Of a DNA stretch of 64,000 nucleotides, positions 53,500 to 61,397 are shown one piece after another; within the stretch, counting starts at the first letter, position 1, and every line of letters starts with the position of its first letter. The DNA comes from Paenibacillus chibensis. Lineage in GTDB: Bacteria; Bacillota; Bacilli; Paenibacillales; Paenibacillaceae. The stretch spans positions 1 to 64,000 of the forward strand of contig NZ_BIMK01000005.1 of assembly GCF_004001045.1 (NCBI RefSeq). The letters are read 5' to 3'. Below the pieces are notes generated by a model. It ran no database searches. It was not told where the DNA came from and saw nothing but the letters and a program-made list of their open reading frames with translations. The translations under genes and the position numbers were made by a program.

Positions 53500-54891
53500 T
53501 TAGTCTTCCTTCGGATGAATCATTTGCTCCGGACGCACCACGGCATCAAACTGCTCTTCGGTCAGCAGGTTGCTCTTCAGGGCTGCTTCCTTCAAAGTCA
53601 GTCCTTCCTTGTGAGCCAGTTTGGCGACCGCGGCGGCATTTTCATAACCGATATGCGGGTTCAGCGCCGTGACGAGCATCAGCGACTGGTTCAGGTTGCG
53701 TTCGATAATGGAGCGGTTCGGCTCGATGCCAACCGCGCAGTGATCGTTGAAGGATACCATCGCGTCTGCCAGCAAACGCGCCGATTGCAGGAAGTTGAAA
53801 ATGATGACAGGCTTGAACACGTTCAGCTCGAAGTTGCCTTGGCTGGCGGCAAAACCGATCGCCGCGTCATTGCCCATCACTTGGCACACGACCATCGTCA
53901 TGGCTTCGCTTTGCGTCGGGTTGACTTTACCCGGCATGATGGAGCTGCCCGGCTCGTTGGCAGGGATCGTCAGCTCGCCGATGCCGCAGCGTGGACCGCT
54001 GGCCAGCCAGCGTACGTCGTTGGCAATTTTCATGAGATCCGCGGCAAGCGCTTTCAGCGCGCCGTGAACATACACGAGCTCATCATGGCTTGTCAGCGCA
54101 TGGAATTTGTTTTGGGCGGAGGTGAAGGTTTTGCCGGTCAGCTTGCTGATGTTGGCAGCCGTCATGTCGCCGAACTTCGGATGCGCATTGATGCCGGTGC
54201 CGACCGCCGTGCCGCCGATGGCCAGCTCACGCAGGGATTCGATGCTGCTGCGGATCATCCCTTCGCTTTTTTCGAGCATGCGGTGCCAGCCGCTGATTTC
54301 CTGGCCGAGTGTCAGCGGAGTTGCATCCTGCAGATGCGTTCTGCCGATTTTAATGATATCCATGAACTCTTCGCTCTTTGCTTGAAGCGTTGCTTTCAGC
54401 TTGTCGATCGCAGGGATGACTTGATCCTCAACGGCGATCAGGGCTGCGATATGCATCGCTGTCGGGAACGTGTCGTTCGAGCTTTGCGATTTGTTCACGT
54501 CGTCATTCGGGTGGATGCGCTGCTCGCTGCCTTTTTCCTGAAGCATCTGGTTGGCGCGGTTTGCGATGACCTCGTTGACGTTCATGTTTGACTGCGTGCC
54601 GCTACCGGTTTGCCATACAGCCAGCGGGAAGTGCTCGTTCAGCTTGCCCTCGATAACCTCGTCGGCTGCTGCTACAATCGCGTCAGCCTTTTCGGCGTTC
54701 AGCTTGCCCAGCTCTTTATTGGCGAGAGCCGCACTCTTTTTCAGGATCGCAAATTCGCGGATCAGTTCCAAAGGCATTTTTTCCGTGCCGATTTTGAAAT
54801 TCTCAAAGCTCCGCTGCGTTTGGGCTGCCCACAGCTTGTCCGCAGGAACCTTAATTTCACCGATGGTGTCTTTTTCAATTCTGAATTCCAC
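53500..54891 (-). CDS. fumC: Fumarate hydratase, class II
   Basis: FumC (CitG in Bacillus) interconverts fumarate and L-malate in the TCA cycle. The 463-residue product has the signature [10 protein letters not shown], the N-terminal [38 protein letters not shown] and the catalytic loop [18 protein letters not shown]. The start is GTG at 54891 with AAGGAGG eight bases upstream, matching the length of B. subtilis CitG; an ATG two codons earlier lies too near the ribosome site. The upstream region carries the palindromic repeats. Confidence 0.97.
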   Translation of the reverse strand: MEFRIEKDTIGEIKVPADKLWAAQTQRSFENFKIGTEKMPLELIREFAILKKSAALANKELGKLNAEKADAIVAAADEVIEGKLNEHFPLAVWQTGSGTQSNMNVNEVIANRANQMLQEKGSEQRIHPNDDVNKSQSSNDTFPTAMHIAALIAVEDQVIPAIDKLKATLQAKSEEFMDIIKIGRTHLQDATPLTLGQEISGWHRMLEKSEGMIRSSIESLRELAIGGTAVGTGINAHPKFGDMTAANISKLTGKTFTSAQNKFHALTSHDELVYVHGALKALAADLMKIANDVRWLASGPRCGIGELTIPANEPGSSIMPGKVNPTQSEAMTMVVCQVMGNDAAIGFAASQGNFELNVFKPVIIFNFLQSARLLADAMVSFNDHCAVGIEPNRSIIERNLNQSLMLVTALNPHIGYENAAAVAKLAHKEGLTLKEAALKSNLLTEEQFDAVVRPEQMIHPKED

Positions 54892-55008
54892 TTGCATTTC
54901 CTCCTTCACCACACGTAAGTTCATATTCAAATCTGAAGTCCATCCCCGCAAAACGATCCTGCAGGAACAGACCCACCTGATATGAAATATATCATAATCT
55001 TTCCGGTA

Positions 55009-55093
55009 TATAAAATGAAATCCAGTTTCACTCCTCGATTTCATTTTATCTCTATAAACTGAAATCCAGTTTCACTCCTCGATTTCAATTTAT
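55009..55093. repeat. Two 41-base palindromic direct repeats
   Basis: Copies at 55009-55049 and 55053-55093 differ at two positions and are three bases apart. Copy 1 is itself a perfect dyad: arms ATAAAATGAAATC (55010-55022) and GATTTCATTTTAT (55037-55049) around a 14-base loop. Copy 2 keeps the dyad with one mismatch. They sit between the fumC start and the alkaline phosphatase promoter. Confidence 0.85.
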
Positions 55094-55114
55094 TTTGTTC
55101 AGGCATACAAAAAA

Positions 55115-55157
55115 TTAACATTTAATAGCATTTTGTTTAACAATATCCTTTTATACT
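55115..55157 (+). promoter_or_regulatory. PhoP-like box and -10 of the alkaline phosphatase gene
   Basis: TTAACA at 55115-55120 and at 55137-55142 are 22 bases apart (two 11-base steps), with a poorer match between. TATACT (55152-55157) is a likely -10, giving +1 near 55164. PhoP boxes in Bacillus are TT-A/T/C-ACA repeats at 11-base spacing upstream of -20, and this fits. Confidence 0.6.
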
Positions 55158-55193
55158 GATGTAAGAATCATTCATTCCAAGGGAGGAACTGTA

Positions 55194-56459
55194 ATGAAGA
55201 ATAAGAAACGGAGTATTGTACAAGCCGCTCTATGCCTGACGGCAGCAGCAAGTTTGGTTATTTCCGGGGGAGTTGTCCATGCCAAAGGCAGCACGGCAGC
55301 CGCCAAACCGGCCACGAAAGCCAAAAATGTCATTCTGTTCGTCGGGGACGGCATGGGAGCGGCGCAGCGCGATGCCATTCGCTTGAATACCGTCGGCTTG
55401 AACGGCAATCTGCAAATGGACGATATGCCGTATTCCGCGTTGCTTCGCACGCATTCCACCGTAGCCGTGACGGACTCGGCCGCTGCCGGAACCGCCATTG
55501 CGAGCGGCGTTAAAACGTATAACGGTGCCGTAGGCGTTGATGTGAATAAAAAGCCTGTCAAAACGCTGCTTGAAGTCGCCAAGGGACTGGGAAAATCTAC
55601 GGGCCTCGTCACGACGAGCCAAATTACGGATGCCACGCCAGCCGTTTTCGGATCCCATGTCGAAGACCGTTCGCAGCAAAGCAAAATCGCCAAGCAGTAT
55701 CTGGATAACAGCAAAGTAGACGTGCTGCTCGGCGGCGGCGAGGACTTCTGGTATCCGGCAGGCAACCCGGGCAAGTTCGAGGATCATCCGGCCGAGGATC
55801 CGACCGAAGAAAGCAAGGGTACTGAGGGCAATCTGGTGGATCACGCCAAAAAGCTGGGCTATCAATACGTTACGAGTAAGGAAGAGCTGCAAAAAGCGAA
55901 ATACGGCAAAATTCTGGGACTGTTCGCGAATGAGGAGATGTTCCAGCAAAAACCGGAGGGCGAAGGTGATGTGTACAATCCCGTCGTGCCGCTGAAGGAC
56001 ATGACCCAGAAGGCGCTGGATACGCTGTCCACGAACAAAAAGGGCTTTTTCCTGATGGTCGAGGAGGAAGGAACCGACGAAATGGCGCATGAGAACAATG
56101 CCAAGCTGACGATCAAAGCCGGACAGGAGCTGGATAAGGCCGTCGGTGTGGCGAAGGAATTCGCGAAAAAGCATCCGGACACGCTCGTGCTGGTGTTGGC
56201 CGACCATGAAACCGGCGGCTTCTCGCTGGAGCCGGTCGATGACAAGGACGAGTCCGGCGACGGCATCTCGCAGGAAGACGGACCGTTCAGCATCTTCGGC
56301 TCCAAGGAGCAGTTTTATGTGGATTGGACGACTTCGGGACATACCGGTGTAGACGTTCCGTTGACGGCTATGGGCAGCGGCGCGGAGCTGTTCACCGGAG
56401 TGCATGAGAATACGTACGTGCATGATGCGATTCTGAAAGCCTGGGGTCTTAAGAAATAA
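55194..56459 (+). CDS. Alkaline phosphatase, secreted
   Basis: A 421-residue PhoA-type alkaline phosphatase that releases phosphate from monoesters outside the cell. The signal peptide (1-30) ends VVHA. Metal and active-site motifs: LFVGDGMGAAQRDA (first Asp), AVTDSAAAGTAIASG with nucleophile Ser95, VLADHETGGFSLEP and TTSGHTGVDVPL (His ligands). It is somewhat shorter than the two B. subtilis enzymes PhoA and PhoB and cannot be matched to one. GGGAGGA precedes the start. The PhoP-like box predicts induction by phosphate starvation. Confidence 0.93.
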   Translation: MKNKKRSIVQAALCLTAAASLVISGGVVHAKGSTAAAKPATKAKNVILFVGDGMGAAQRDAIRLNTVGLNGNLQMDDMPYSALLRTHSTVAVTDSAAAGTAIASGVKTYNGAVGVDVNKKPVKTLLEVAKGLGKSTGLVTTSQITDATPAVFGSHVEDRSQQSKIAKQYLDNSKVDVLLGGGEDFWYPAGNPGKFEDHPAEDPTEESKGTEGNLVDHAKKLGYQYVTSKEELQKAKYGKILGLFANEEMFQQKPEGEGDVYNPVVPLKDMTQKALDTLSTNKKGFFLMVEEEGTDEMAHENNAKLTIKAGQELDKAVGVAKEFAKKHPDTLVLVLADHETGGFSLEPVDDKDESGDGISQEDGPFSIFGSKEQFYVDWTTSGHTGVDVPLTAMGSGAELFTGVHENTYVHDAILKAWGLKK

Positions 56460-56483
56460 ATCTGTGGAGAGCTTGGATGAAAA

Positions 56484-56516
56484 AAAGCCGCTATCGCTGA
56501 GGATAGCGGCTTTTGC
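56484..56516. terminator. Bidirectional terminator
   Basis: AAAAGCCGCTATC and GATAGCGGCTTTT arms lie between the alkaline phosphatase and the convergent EmrB-like gene. Confidence 0.9.
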
Positions 56517-56547
56517 TTATGTTATGAATCGGAGGAGGGAAGCAGCT

Positions 56548-58092
56548 TTATTTGGCATGCTTGACCTTGACCTTCTTCGGTTTCCGCGCTCTGCGCAGGA
56601 ACAGGGACAGCACCAACGCTATGATCGCAATCCAGGTGGCGACGATGAAGGCGTCATTGATGCCTTCAATGGTGCCCTTCTCCGAGATGATGCCGAAGAC
56701 GCTTTGCAGGGCCAGGCTATAACCTGTTTGGACGGGAACGCCTGCGGTCGCCGCTACACTTTGCCCCAGTGTAGCCAAGTCCTCGGTGATGAACGTGTTA
56801 TCCGACGTATAGTGATTGGCGGCATCTGCGATATGAGTGGTTGCGCGGGTCGACATCACGGTAATGAGCAGGGCGGTTCCGATGGACCCGGCCACCTGCC
56901 GCATCGTATTGGACATGGCCGTACCGTGGGCGCCGAGACGCGGCGGCAGCGAATTCAGACCTTCGGTCTGCACGGACATCATGATGAGCGACATGCCAAA
57001 GCTCCGTATCGTGTATATGACCATCAGATGCGAGAAGGAAGTGTCTGAGGTCAGCTTGCTGAACTCAAACGTCATCACGGCGGTGATGAACAGCCCGACA
57101 ATGGCCAGCGGCCTCGCTCCGATCTTATCGAAGATCGCGCCGGAAATCGGCGACATCACACCCATCAGCAGAGCGCCTGGCAGAAGGAGAAGGCCTGACT
57201 GAAGGGGCGTGAAGCCGCGGATATTCTGCAGATAGATCGGCAGCAGCAGCATTGCACCGAACATGGCCATGTTAACAAGCCCGCCGACAATGGTGGAGAC
57301 GGTAAAGATATCATATTTGAACACCCTGAACTCCAGCATGGGAACGTCTATTCTCAGTTCACGCAGGACGAACAACATAATGAAGACAATTCCGACAAAC
57401 AGGGAACCAAGCACGGTAAAGCTCTCCCAGCCCTTGTCACCAGCGGAGCTGAAGCCGTATAACAGCATTCCGAAGCCCAGCGTTGAGAAAACAACGCCCC
57501 AGAAATCGAACTTTGGCTTGGTGAGCTTGTTGACGTTAGTCAGCCATCGGAAGGCGAAAAGGATATCCAGCAGCGCCAGCGGAATGACCATGAGAAACAG
57601 GATCCGCCAGGTATAATGTTCAACAATCCAGCCGGACAGCGTCGGCCCGAGGGCAGGTGCGAACATCATGGCGATCCCCATCGTGCCCATGGCGGTGCCC
57701 CTTTTTTCGGGTGGAAAGACCGTCAGGAATACGTTCATGACGACAGGCATAATAATCCCTGCGCCGCTGGCTTGGATAATCCGTCCAACGAGCATGAGTA
57801 CGAAGGAATTACTCAGCGAGCACAGTATGGCTCCGGCGGTAAACAATCCCATGGCGGACATGAAGAGGGCACGTGTTCCGTAGGAATTAATCAAAAACGC
57901 CGTAACCGGCACCAGCACGCCGTTCACCAGCATATAGGCGGTGGACAGCCACTGGACGGTCGTAGCCGATACATTGAATTCATTCATCAAATGGGGGATG
58001 GCTACGTTGAGCAGCGTCTGGTTCAGAATGGAGATGAACGCTCCAAGCAGCAGCACGGTGAGCGTGCGCCCCATATGAAATTCTTTTTCCAT
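56548..58092 (-). CDS. MFS drug exporter, DHA2 (EmrB/QacA) type
   Basis: A 514-residue major facilitator with fourteen hydrophobic segments. Motifs include LNQTLLNVAIPHLMNEFNVS, WLSTAYMLVNGVLVPVTAFL and GRIIQASGAGIIMPVVMNVF, all typical of EmrB-type proton-driven exporters. The C terminus is basic (RRARKPKKVKVKHAK). Its start follows the membrane fusion protein stop by 19 bases, making an EmrAB-like pair. Confidence 0.92.
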   Translation of the reverse strand: MEKEFHMGRTLTVLLLGAFISILNQTLLNVAIPHLMNEFNVSATTVQWLSTAYMLVNGVLVPVTAFLINSYGTRALFMSAMGLFTAGAILCSLSNSFVLMLVGRIIQASGAGIIMPVVMNVFLTVFPPEKRGTAMGTMGIAMMFAPALGPTLSGWIVEHYTWRILFLMVIPLALLDILFAFRWLTNVNKLTKPKFDFWGVVFSTLGFGMLLYGFSSAGDKGWESFTVLGSLFVGIVFIMLFVLRELRIDVPMLEFRVFKYDIFTVSTIVGGLVNMAMFGAMLLLPIYLQNIRGFTPLQSGLLLLPGALLMGVMSPISGAIFDKIGARPLAIVGLFITAVMTFEFSKLTSDTSFSHLMVIYTIRSFGMSLIMMSVQTEGLNSLPPRLGAHGTAMSNTMRQVAGSIGTALLITVMSTRATTHIADAANHYTSDNTFITEDLATLGQSVAATAGVPVQTGYSLALQSVFGIISEKGTIEGINDAFIVATWIAIIALVLSLFLRRARKPKKVKVKHAK

Positions 58093-58111
58093 AGCAGGAC
58101 CTGCCCCCTCG

Positions 58112-58747
58112 CTAAATGTGAATTCGGACGGTAGCGTTCATGCCAGGAACAATCCCGAGACCTTTATAGCCTTCAATGGTAATGATAATCGGCACGACCT
58201 GCGTCACTTTGGTGTAGTTGGCGTTCGAGTTCGTGCTTGGGAACATCGAGAAGGTGGAGGCGGTAGCGAGCCCGATCTGATCGATTTTTCCCGTCAGCGT
58301 GGTGTCCGGGAAGGCATCGACGTAGACATCAGCCGTTTGGCCGACCTTGATTTTGTCCAGCTTGGTTTCTTCAATATTAGCGGATATCCACAGGTTGTTC
58401 AGATTATACCCTCTGGCGAGAGACGTGCCAGGTGCCACGTAGGAGTGAGGAATCGCGGTTTGCTGAACGATCGTGGAACTGAGGGGCACGGTGATATCCA
58501 GCTTGGTTCCTTGCGCCGCCACGCTTCCGATAACATCGCCTGTTTTGAAGTATTGCCCAACCTGGCCGTTCCAGCTGTCGAGTCGTCCTGCCGCCGGTGC
58601 GGCTATCGATACGGCTTGTCCCGTGACCTGGGCATTATCCGTCTTGACGTAGCTGGATGTCTGGTTGTAATAGTAGATCGCCGCTCCGCCCAAAGCGAGC
58701 ACAACAATGACGACGAGTACATTGACAAGAAGTGCGCGTGAGTTCAT
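58112..58747 (-). CDS. HlyD/EmrA-family membrane fusion protein
   Basis: A 211-residue adaptor with an N-terminal membrane anchor (about 7-26). SSYVKTDNAQVTGQAVSIAAPAAGRL is the EmrA-like lipoyl half-motif, and a beta-barrel domain follows (NLWISANIEETKLDKIKVGQ). It is short and lacks the long coiled coil of Gram-negative EmrA, as expected for a Gram-positive. AGGAGG lies upstream of ATG 58747. It is the first gene of the pair with the DHA2 exporter. Confidence 0.9.
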   Translation of the reverse strand: MNSRALLVNVLVVIVVLALGGAAIYYYNQTSSYVKTDNAQVTGQAVSIAAPAAGRLDSWNGQVGQYFKTGDVIGSVAAQGTKLDITVPLSSTIVQQTAIPHSYVAPGTSLARGYNLNNLWISANIEETKLDKIKVGQTADVYVDAFPDTTLTGKIDQIGLATASTFSMFPSTNSNANYTKVTQVVPIIITIEGYKGLGIVPGMNATVRIHI

Positions 58748-58800
58748 AAATGTTTGTCTCCTCCTAAATGGTTGCTAGCTGTAGCCAATTACGAAAGAGC

Positions 58801-58887
58801 ATCCCCAAAATGGAGATTTTGTATTCAGCGCCCATGCCTGTGAGGCCAGTCGCCGGAGCCCGGGATAATCGCGAAGCATTTGGGGAT
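58801..58887. repeat. Long-range inverted repeat before the flavodoxin-like gene
   Basis: ATCCCCAAAATG (58801-58812) and CATTTGGGGAT (58877-58887) are inverted, with one extra base in the left arm and a 64-base gap. They lie in the 178-base region between two divergent genes. Could be an operator pair or a hairpin in the leader. Confidence 0.5.
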
Positions 58888-58925
58888 AAATAAGGAATCA
58901 ACGCATGGAAAAGGGGACATTATGC

Positions 58926-59480
58926 ATGAAAATATACGTCGTGTACGACAGTGAAAATGGGCACACCGAAGCGCTGGCACGGGCGGTGATGGAGGGGGCA
59001 TCCAGCGTGGATGGCGCCGAGGCGGAAATATCGCATGTCAATGATGCTGATATCTACAAGCTGGAGCATATGGATGCGATTATCTGGGGCTGTCCGGGCC
59101 ATTTCGGCACGATCAGCGCCGGACTCAAAACATGGATTGACCGCCTGGGGTATTTGTGGGCCCAAGGTAAGCTCGTCGGGAAGGTCGGTGGCGTGTTCTG
59201 CACGACGGCTACCGTTCACGGGGGGCTGGAATCCACCATGATTAACCTGATCACGCCGATGCTCCATAATGGAATGATCATCGTCGGGCTTCCCGGTAAT
59301 ATTCCCGAGAATGCCCTTTATGGATCTTATTACGGTGTCGGCGTGACTTGCCCCGTCGAGCTGTCGGAGGATGATCCGAAGAATCTGCCGAGCGAAAACG
59401 ATCTTGTTTTGGGACGGGCGCTGGGCAGACGGGTAGCTGAGGTAACCAAGCAGCTGGTTGCGTCATCTGCGGCAAGGTAG
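58926..59480 (+). CDS. Flavodoxin-fold NAD(P)H:quinone oxidoreductase, WrbA-like
   Basis: A 184-residue flavoprotein. [20 protein letters not shown] is the FMN phosphate loop, and [20 protein letters not shown] and [18 protein letters not shown] complete the FMN site; both match WrbA-type quinone reductases that carry out two-electron quinone reduction. AAGGGG lies upstream of ATG 58926; an earlier in-frame Met at 58905 has no ribosome site. The next gene begins 12 bases after its stop. Confidence 0.87.
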   Translation: MKIYVVYDSENGHTEALARAVMEGASSVDGAEAEISHVNDADIYKLEHMDAIIWGCPGHFGTISAGLKTWIDRLGYLWAQGKLVGKVGGVFCTTATVHGGLESTMINLITPMLHNGMIIVGLPGNIPENALYGSYYGVGVTCPVELSEDDPKNLPSENDLVLGRALGRRVAEVTKQLVASSAAR

Positions 59481-59492
59481 GGTGATCGCTAT

Positions 59493-59939
59493 ATGGTTAT
59501 TGCCTTTGTCGTACTTGCCATCGTGGCGCTTGTTTTTCTGTTCATCTATAACTCCCGTTTAACGAAAAAATCAGCCCGAGCCGAAGAAGCCAGGAAGGTA
59601 CCACCTGAAGCTTCGACTCCATTGACTGAGCCCGCCGCGCAATTGAGGCCGGCAGAGCCTGCCGAAATTCCGGCAGCTGCGGAGACCCTCAGCGAATTCC
59701 GTCCGAGAGCGGCCGTTCCTCAAGCGCCAGACCGGACCGCATTGGTGGAAGCCGAAACGGAAGCGCATCGCTCCGCAAGCGAGGGAGACCGGGCCTATCG
59801 GGAGGCACTGCGCAAGTTTGCCGTTCAAACGCCGGCTTCGGCGGAACAAGCCGCTGAGCCCGTCCATAAGCCCGATCCAAGCTCCGATGCAGCCTACCGC
59901 GAGGCGCTGCGTTCCATGATGAAGGATCAGAAGAAGTGA
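59493..59939 (+). CDS. Membrane-anchored protein with repeated YREALR motif
   Basis: A 148-residue protein with one N-terminal membrane helix (about 2-18) and a long hydrophilic, proline/alanine/glutamate-rich tail. DRAYREALRKFA (about 98-109) and DAAYREALRSMM (about 133-144) are near-identical helical motifs in that tail. AGGGTG precedes the ATG. It probably shares an operon with the flavodoxin-like gene (12-base gap) and perhaps the hydrolase. I do not recognise the family. Confidence 0.7.
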   Translation: MVIAFVVLAIVALVFLFIYNSRLTKKSARAEEARKVPPEASTPLTEPAAQLRPAEPAEIPAAAETLSEFRPRAAVPQAPDRTALVEAETEAHRSASEGDRAYREALRKFAVQTPASAEQAAEPVHKPDPSSDAAYREALRSMMKDQKK

Positions 59940-60144
59940 TGAATGGACAGGCGGACGGAAATAACGAATTAGCAAAAGCAGCCATCGACGGGTCAGCGCC
60001 GGAGGCTGCTTTTCTTTTGGAAAGCATTGACCGCGGAAAGTCGAACATTTCATTGTCACCGGACCGCAGCGGGTGTTATTTTAAAATAAGAAATGGAAAA
60101 TGCTGCACGCGGCAGCGTGACGGCAGAGGCAGTGGAGGGAACCC

Positions 60145-61137
60145 ATGACGGCAGTAACGATAGGCATCGGGTGTGTGATCCTGATTGCGCTGGTTCTCGG
60201 GGGAGCCAGCATCTACTTTTATAATGTCGGGATCCGGCGCAGCAAAAAGGATTTTCTGGAGGAAGACCCGACCTTGGTCAAAATCGATCATCCCTGGGAG
60301 CAGGAGGAGGAATGGCTGAACAGCCAGCCGCTTGAAACGCTTCATATCCAGTCCGATGACGGACTTCCATTAACAGGCTATTATGTTCCGGCAGCGGAGC
60401 CTTCGGACCGGACGGTCATTCTGGTTCACGGGTATTCCAGCCAGGGCAGGGAAATGGGCGCTTTTGCCAAGCTGTATCACGAAATGGGCATGCATGTCCT
60501 GATGCCGGATAACCGGGGGCATGGGGCAAGCGGCGGCGATTACATCGGCTTCGGCTGGCCGGACCGCAGGGACATCCTGCAGTGGATTCAGGTTGTGCTT
60601 GCCCGGAGCGGGACGCAGACGAAGATTATACTTCACGGCGTCTCGATGGGAGGCGCGACCGTGCTGATGACGAGCGGAGAGAAGCTGCCGGAGCAGGTGA
60701 AGTGTATCGTATCGGACTGCGCGTACACGTCGGTAAAGGACATCTTAACGTACCAGCTGAAGCAGATGTACAAACTGCCCCCGTTTCCGCTGCTTCCGGT
60801 CACCAGCCTGGTATGCAAGCTGCGGGCGGGATACTTTTTCGGCGAAGGCTCAGCGCTTCGGCAGGTCGCGAAGACAAATCTGCCGATATTGTTCATACAC
60901 GGGGATCGGGATGCGTTTGTCCCGTTTGAAATGGTACATCGTCTGGCTGCGGCGGCGAGCGGAGACAAGGAGCTGTACATCGTGCCGGGCGCGGTGCATG
61001 CCAATAGTTATTTCATGGACAAAAACCGCTACCGTGAGCGGATTTGCGCTTTTGTCATGCGATATCTGGACGGTACGCCGGCCGATCCGCAGCTTCCCGG
61101 GAACCGGAGTGAACAAGCCTTGGTTTCTGCGCCTTGA
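60145..61137 (+). CDS. Membrane-anchored alpha/beta hydrolase, YqkD-like
   Basis: A 330-residue alpha/beta hydrolase with an N-terminal membrane helix (about 4-24). TVILVHGYSSQGREMGAFAK gives the oxyanion region, LHGVSMGGATVLMTS the nucleophile elbow (Ser in GVSMGG), HGDRDAFVPFEM the acid and VPGAVHANSY the catalytic His. It resembles B. subtilis YqkD and BAAT-type hydrolases. GGAGGG sits five bases before the ATG. Substrate unknown. About 200 bases separate it from the gene at 59493, so co-transcription is uncertain. Confidence 0.86.
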   Translation: MTAVTIGIGCVILIALVLGGASIYFYNVGIRRSKKDFLEEDPTLVKIDHPWEQEEEWLNSQPLETLHIQSDDGLPLTGYYVPAAEPSDRTVILVHGYSSQGREMGAFAKLYHEMGMHVLMPDNRGHGASGGDYIGFGWPDRRDILQWIQVVLARSGTQTKIILHGVSMGGATVLMTSGEKLPEQVKCIVSDCAYTSVKDILTYQLKQMYKLPPFPLLPVTSLVCKLRAGYFFGEGSALRQVAKTNLPILFIHGDRDAFVPFEMVHRLAAAASGDKELYIVPGAVHANSYFMDKNRYRERICAFVMRYLDGTPADPQLPGNRSEQALVSAP

Positions 61138-61338
61138 TGAAGAAGGCCTGCATGGATACCAGACTCATGAATTCACCGAACGAAATCCGAACCATCTGAA
61201 GCTTAGCCATGGGACGGCCTGCGGTGTAAGCTGGATGACCGAGCTAATGGTGATGCTGCGTGCTTGAGCTGGGCCGGCTGGATTCGGTATGAGACCAGAT
61301 GCAGGGGGAAGCATAAATCTTGGAATGGGATTCAAGTC
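61138..61338. other. Intergenic region, no gene seen
   Basis: About 200 bases between the hydrolase stop and the terminator of the convergent ABC gene. Frames reading through here overlap the hydrolase on the same strand in another phase and show no ribosome site or family motif. Confidence 0.6.
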
Positions 61339-61381
61339 AAAAAAACGGCAATGCCTGAATGGGCAATTGCCGGTTTTTTTG
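61339..61381. terminator. Bidirectional terminator
   Basis: CGGCAATGCC and GGCAATTGCCG arms lie between runs of A (left) and T (right), shared by the hydrolase and the convergent ABC exporter. Confidence 0.88.
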
Positions 61382-61397
61382 TTGGACTGAAGCGGGG

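Noticed and set aside
54898..55044. N-terminal extension of fumC
   Set aside because: It would run through the palindromic repeats and has no ribosome site; the GTG at 54891 matches known CitG length and has a well-spaced site.
55009..55093. Possible CRISPR array
   Set aside because: Only two copies with a three-base gap, so there is no spacer, and no cas genes are present.
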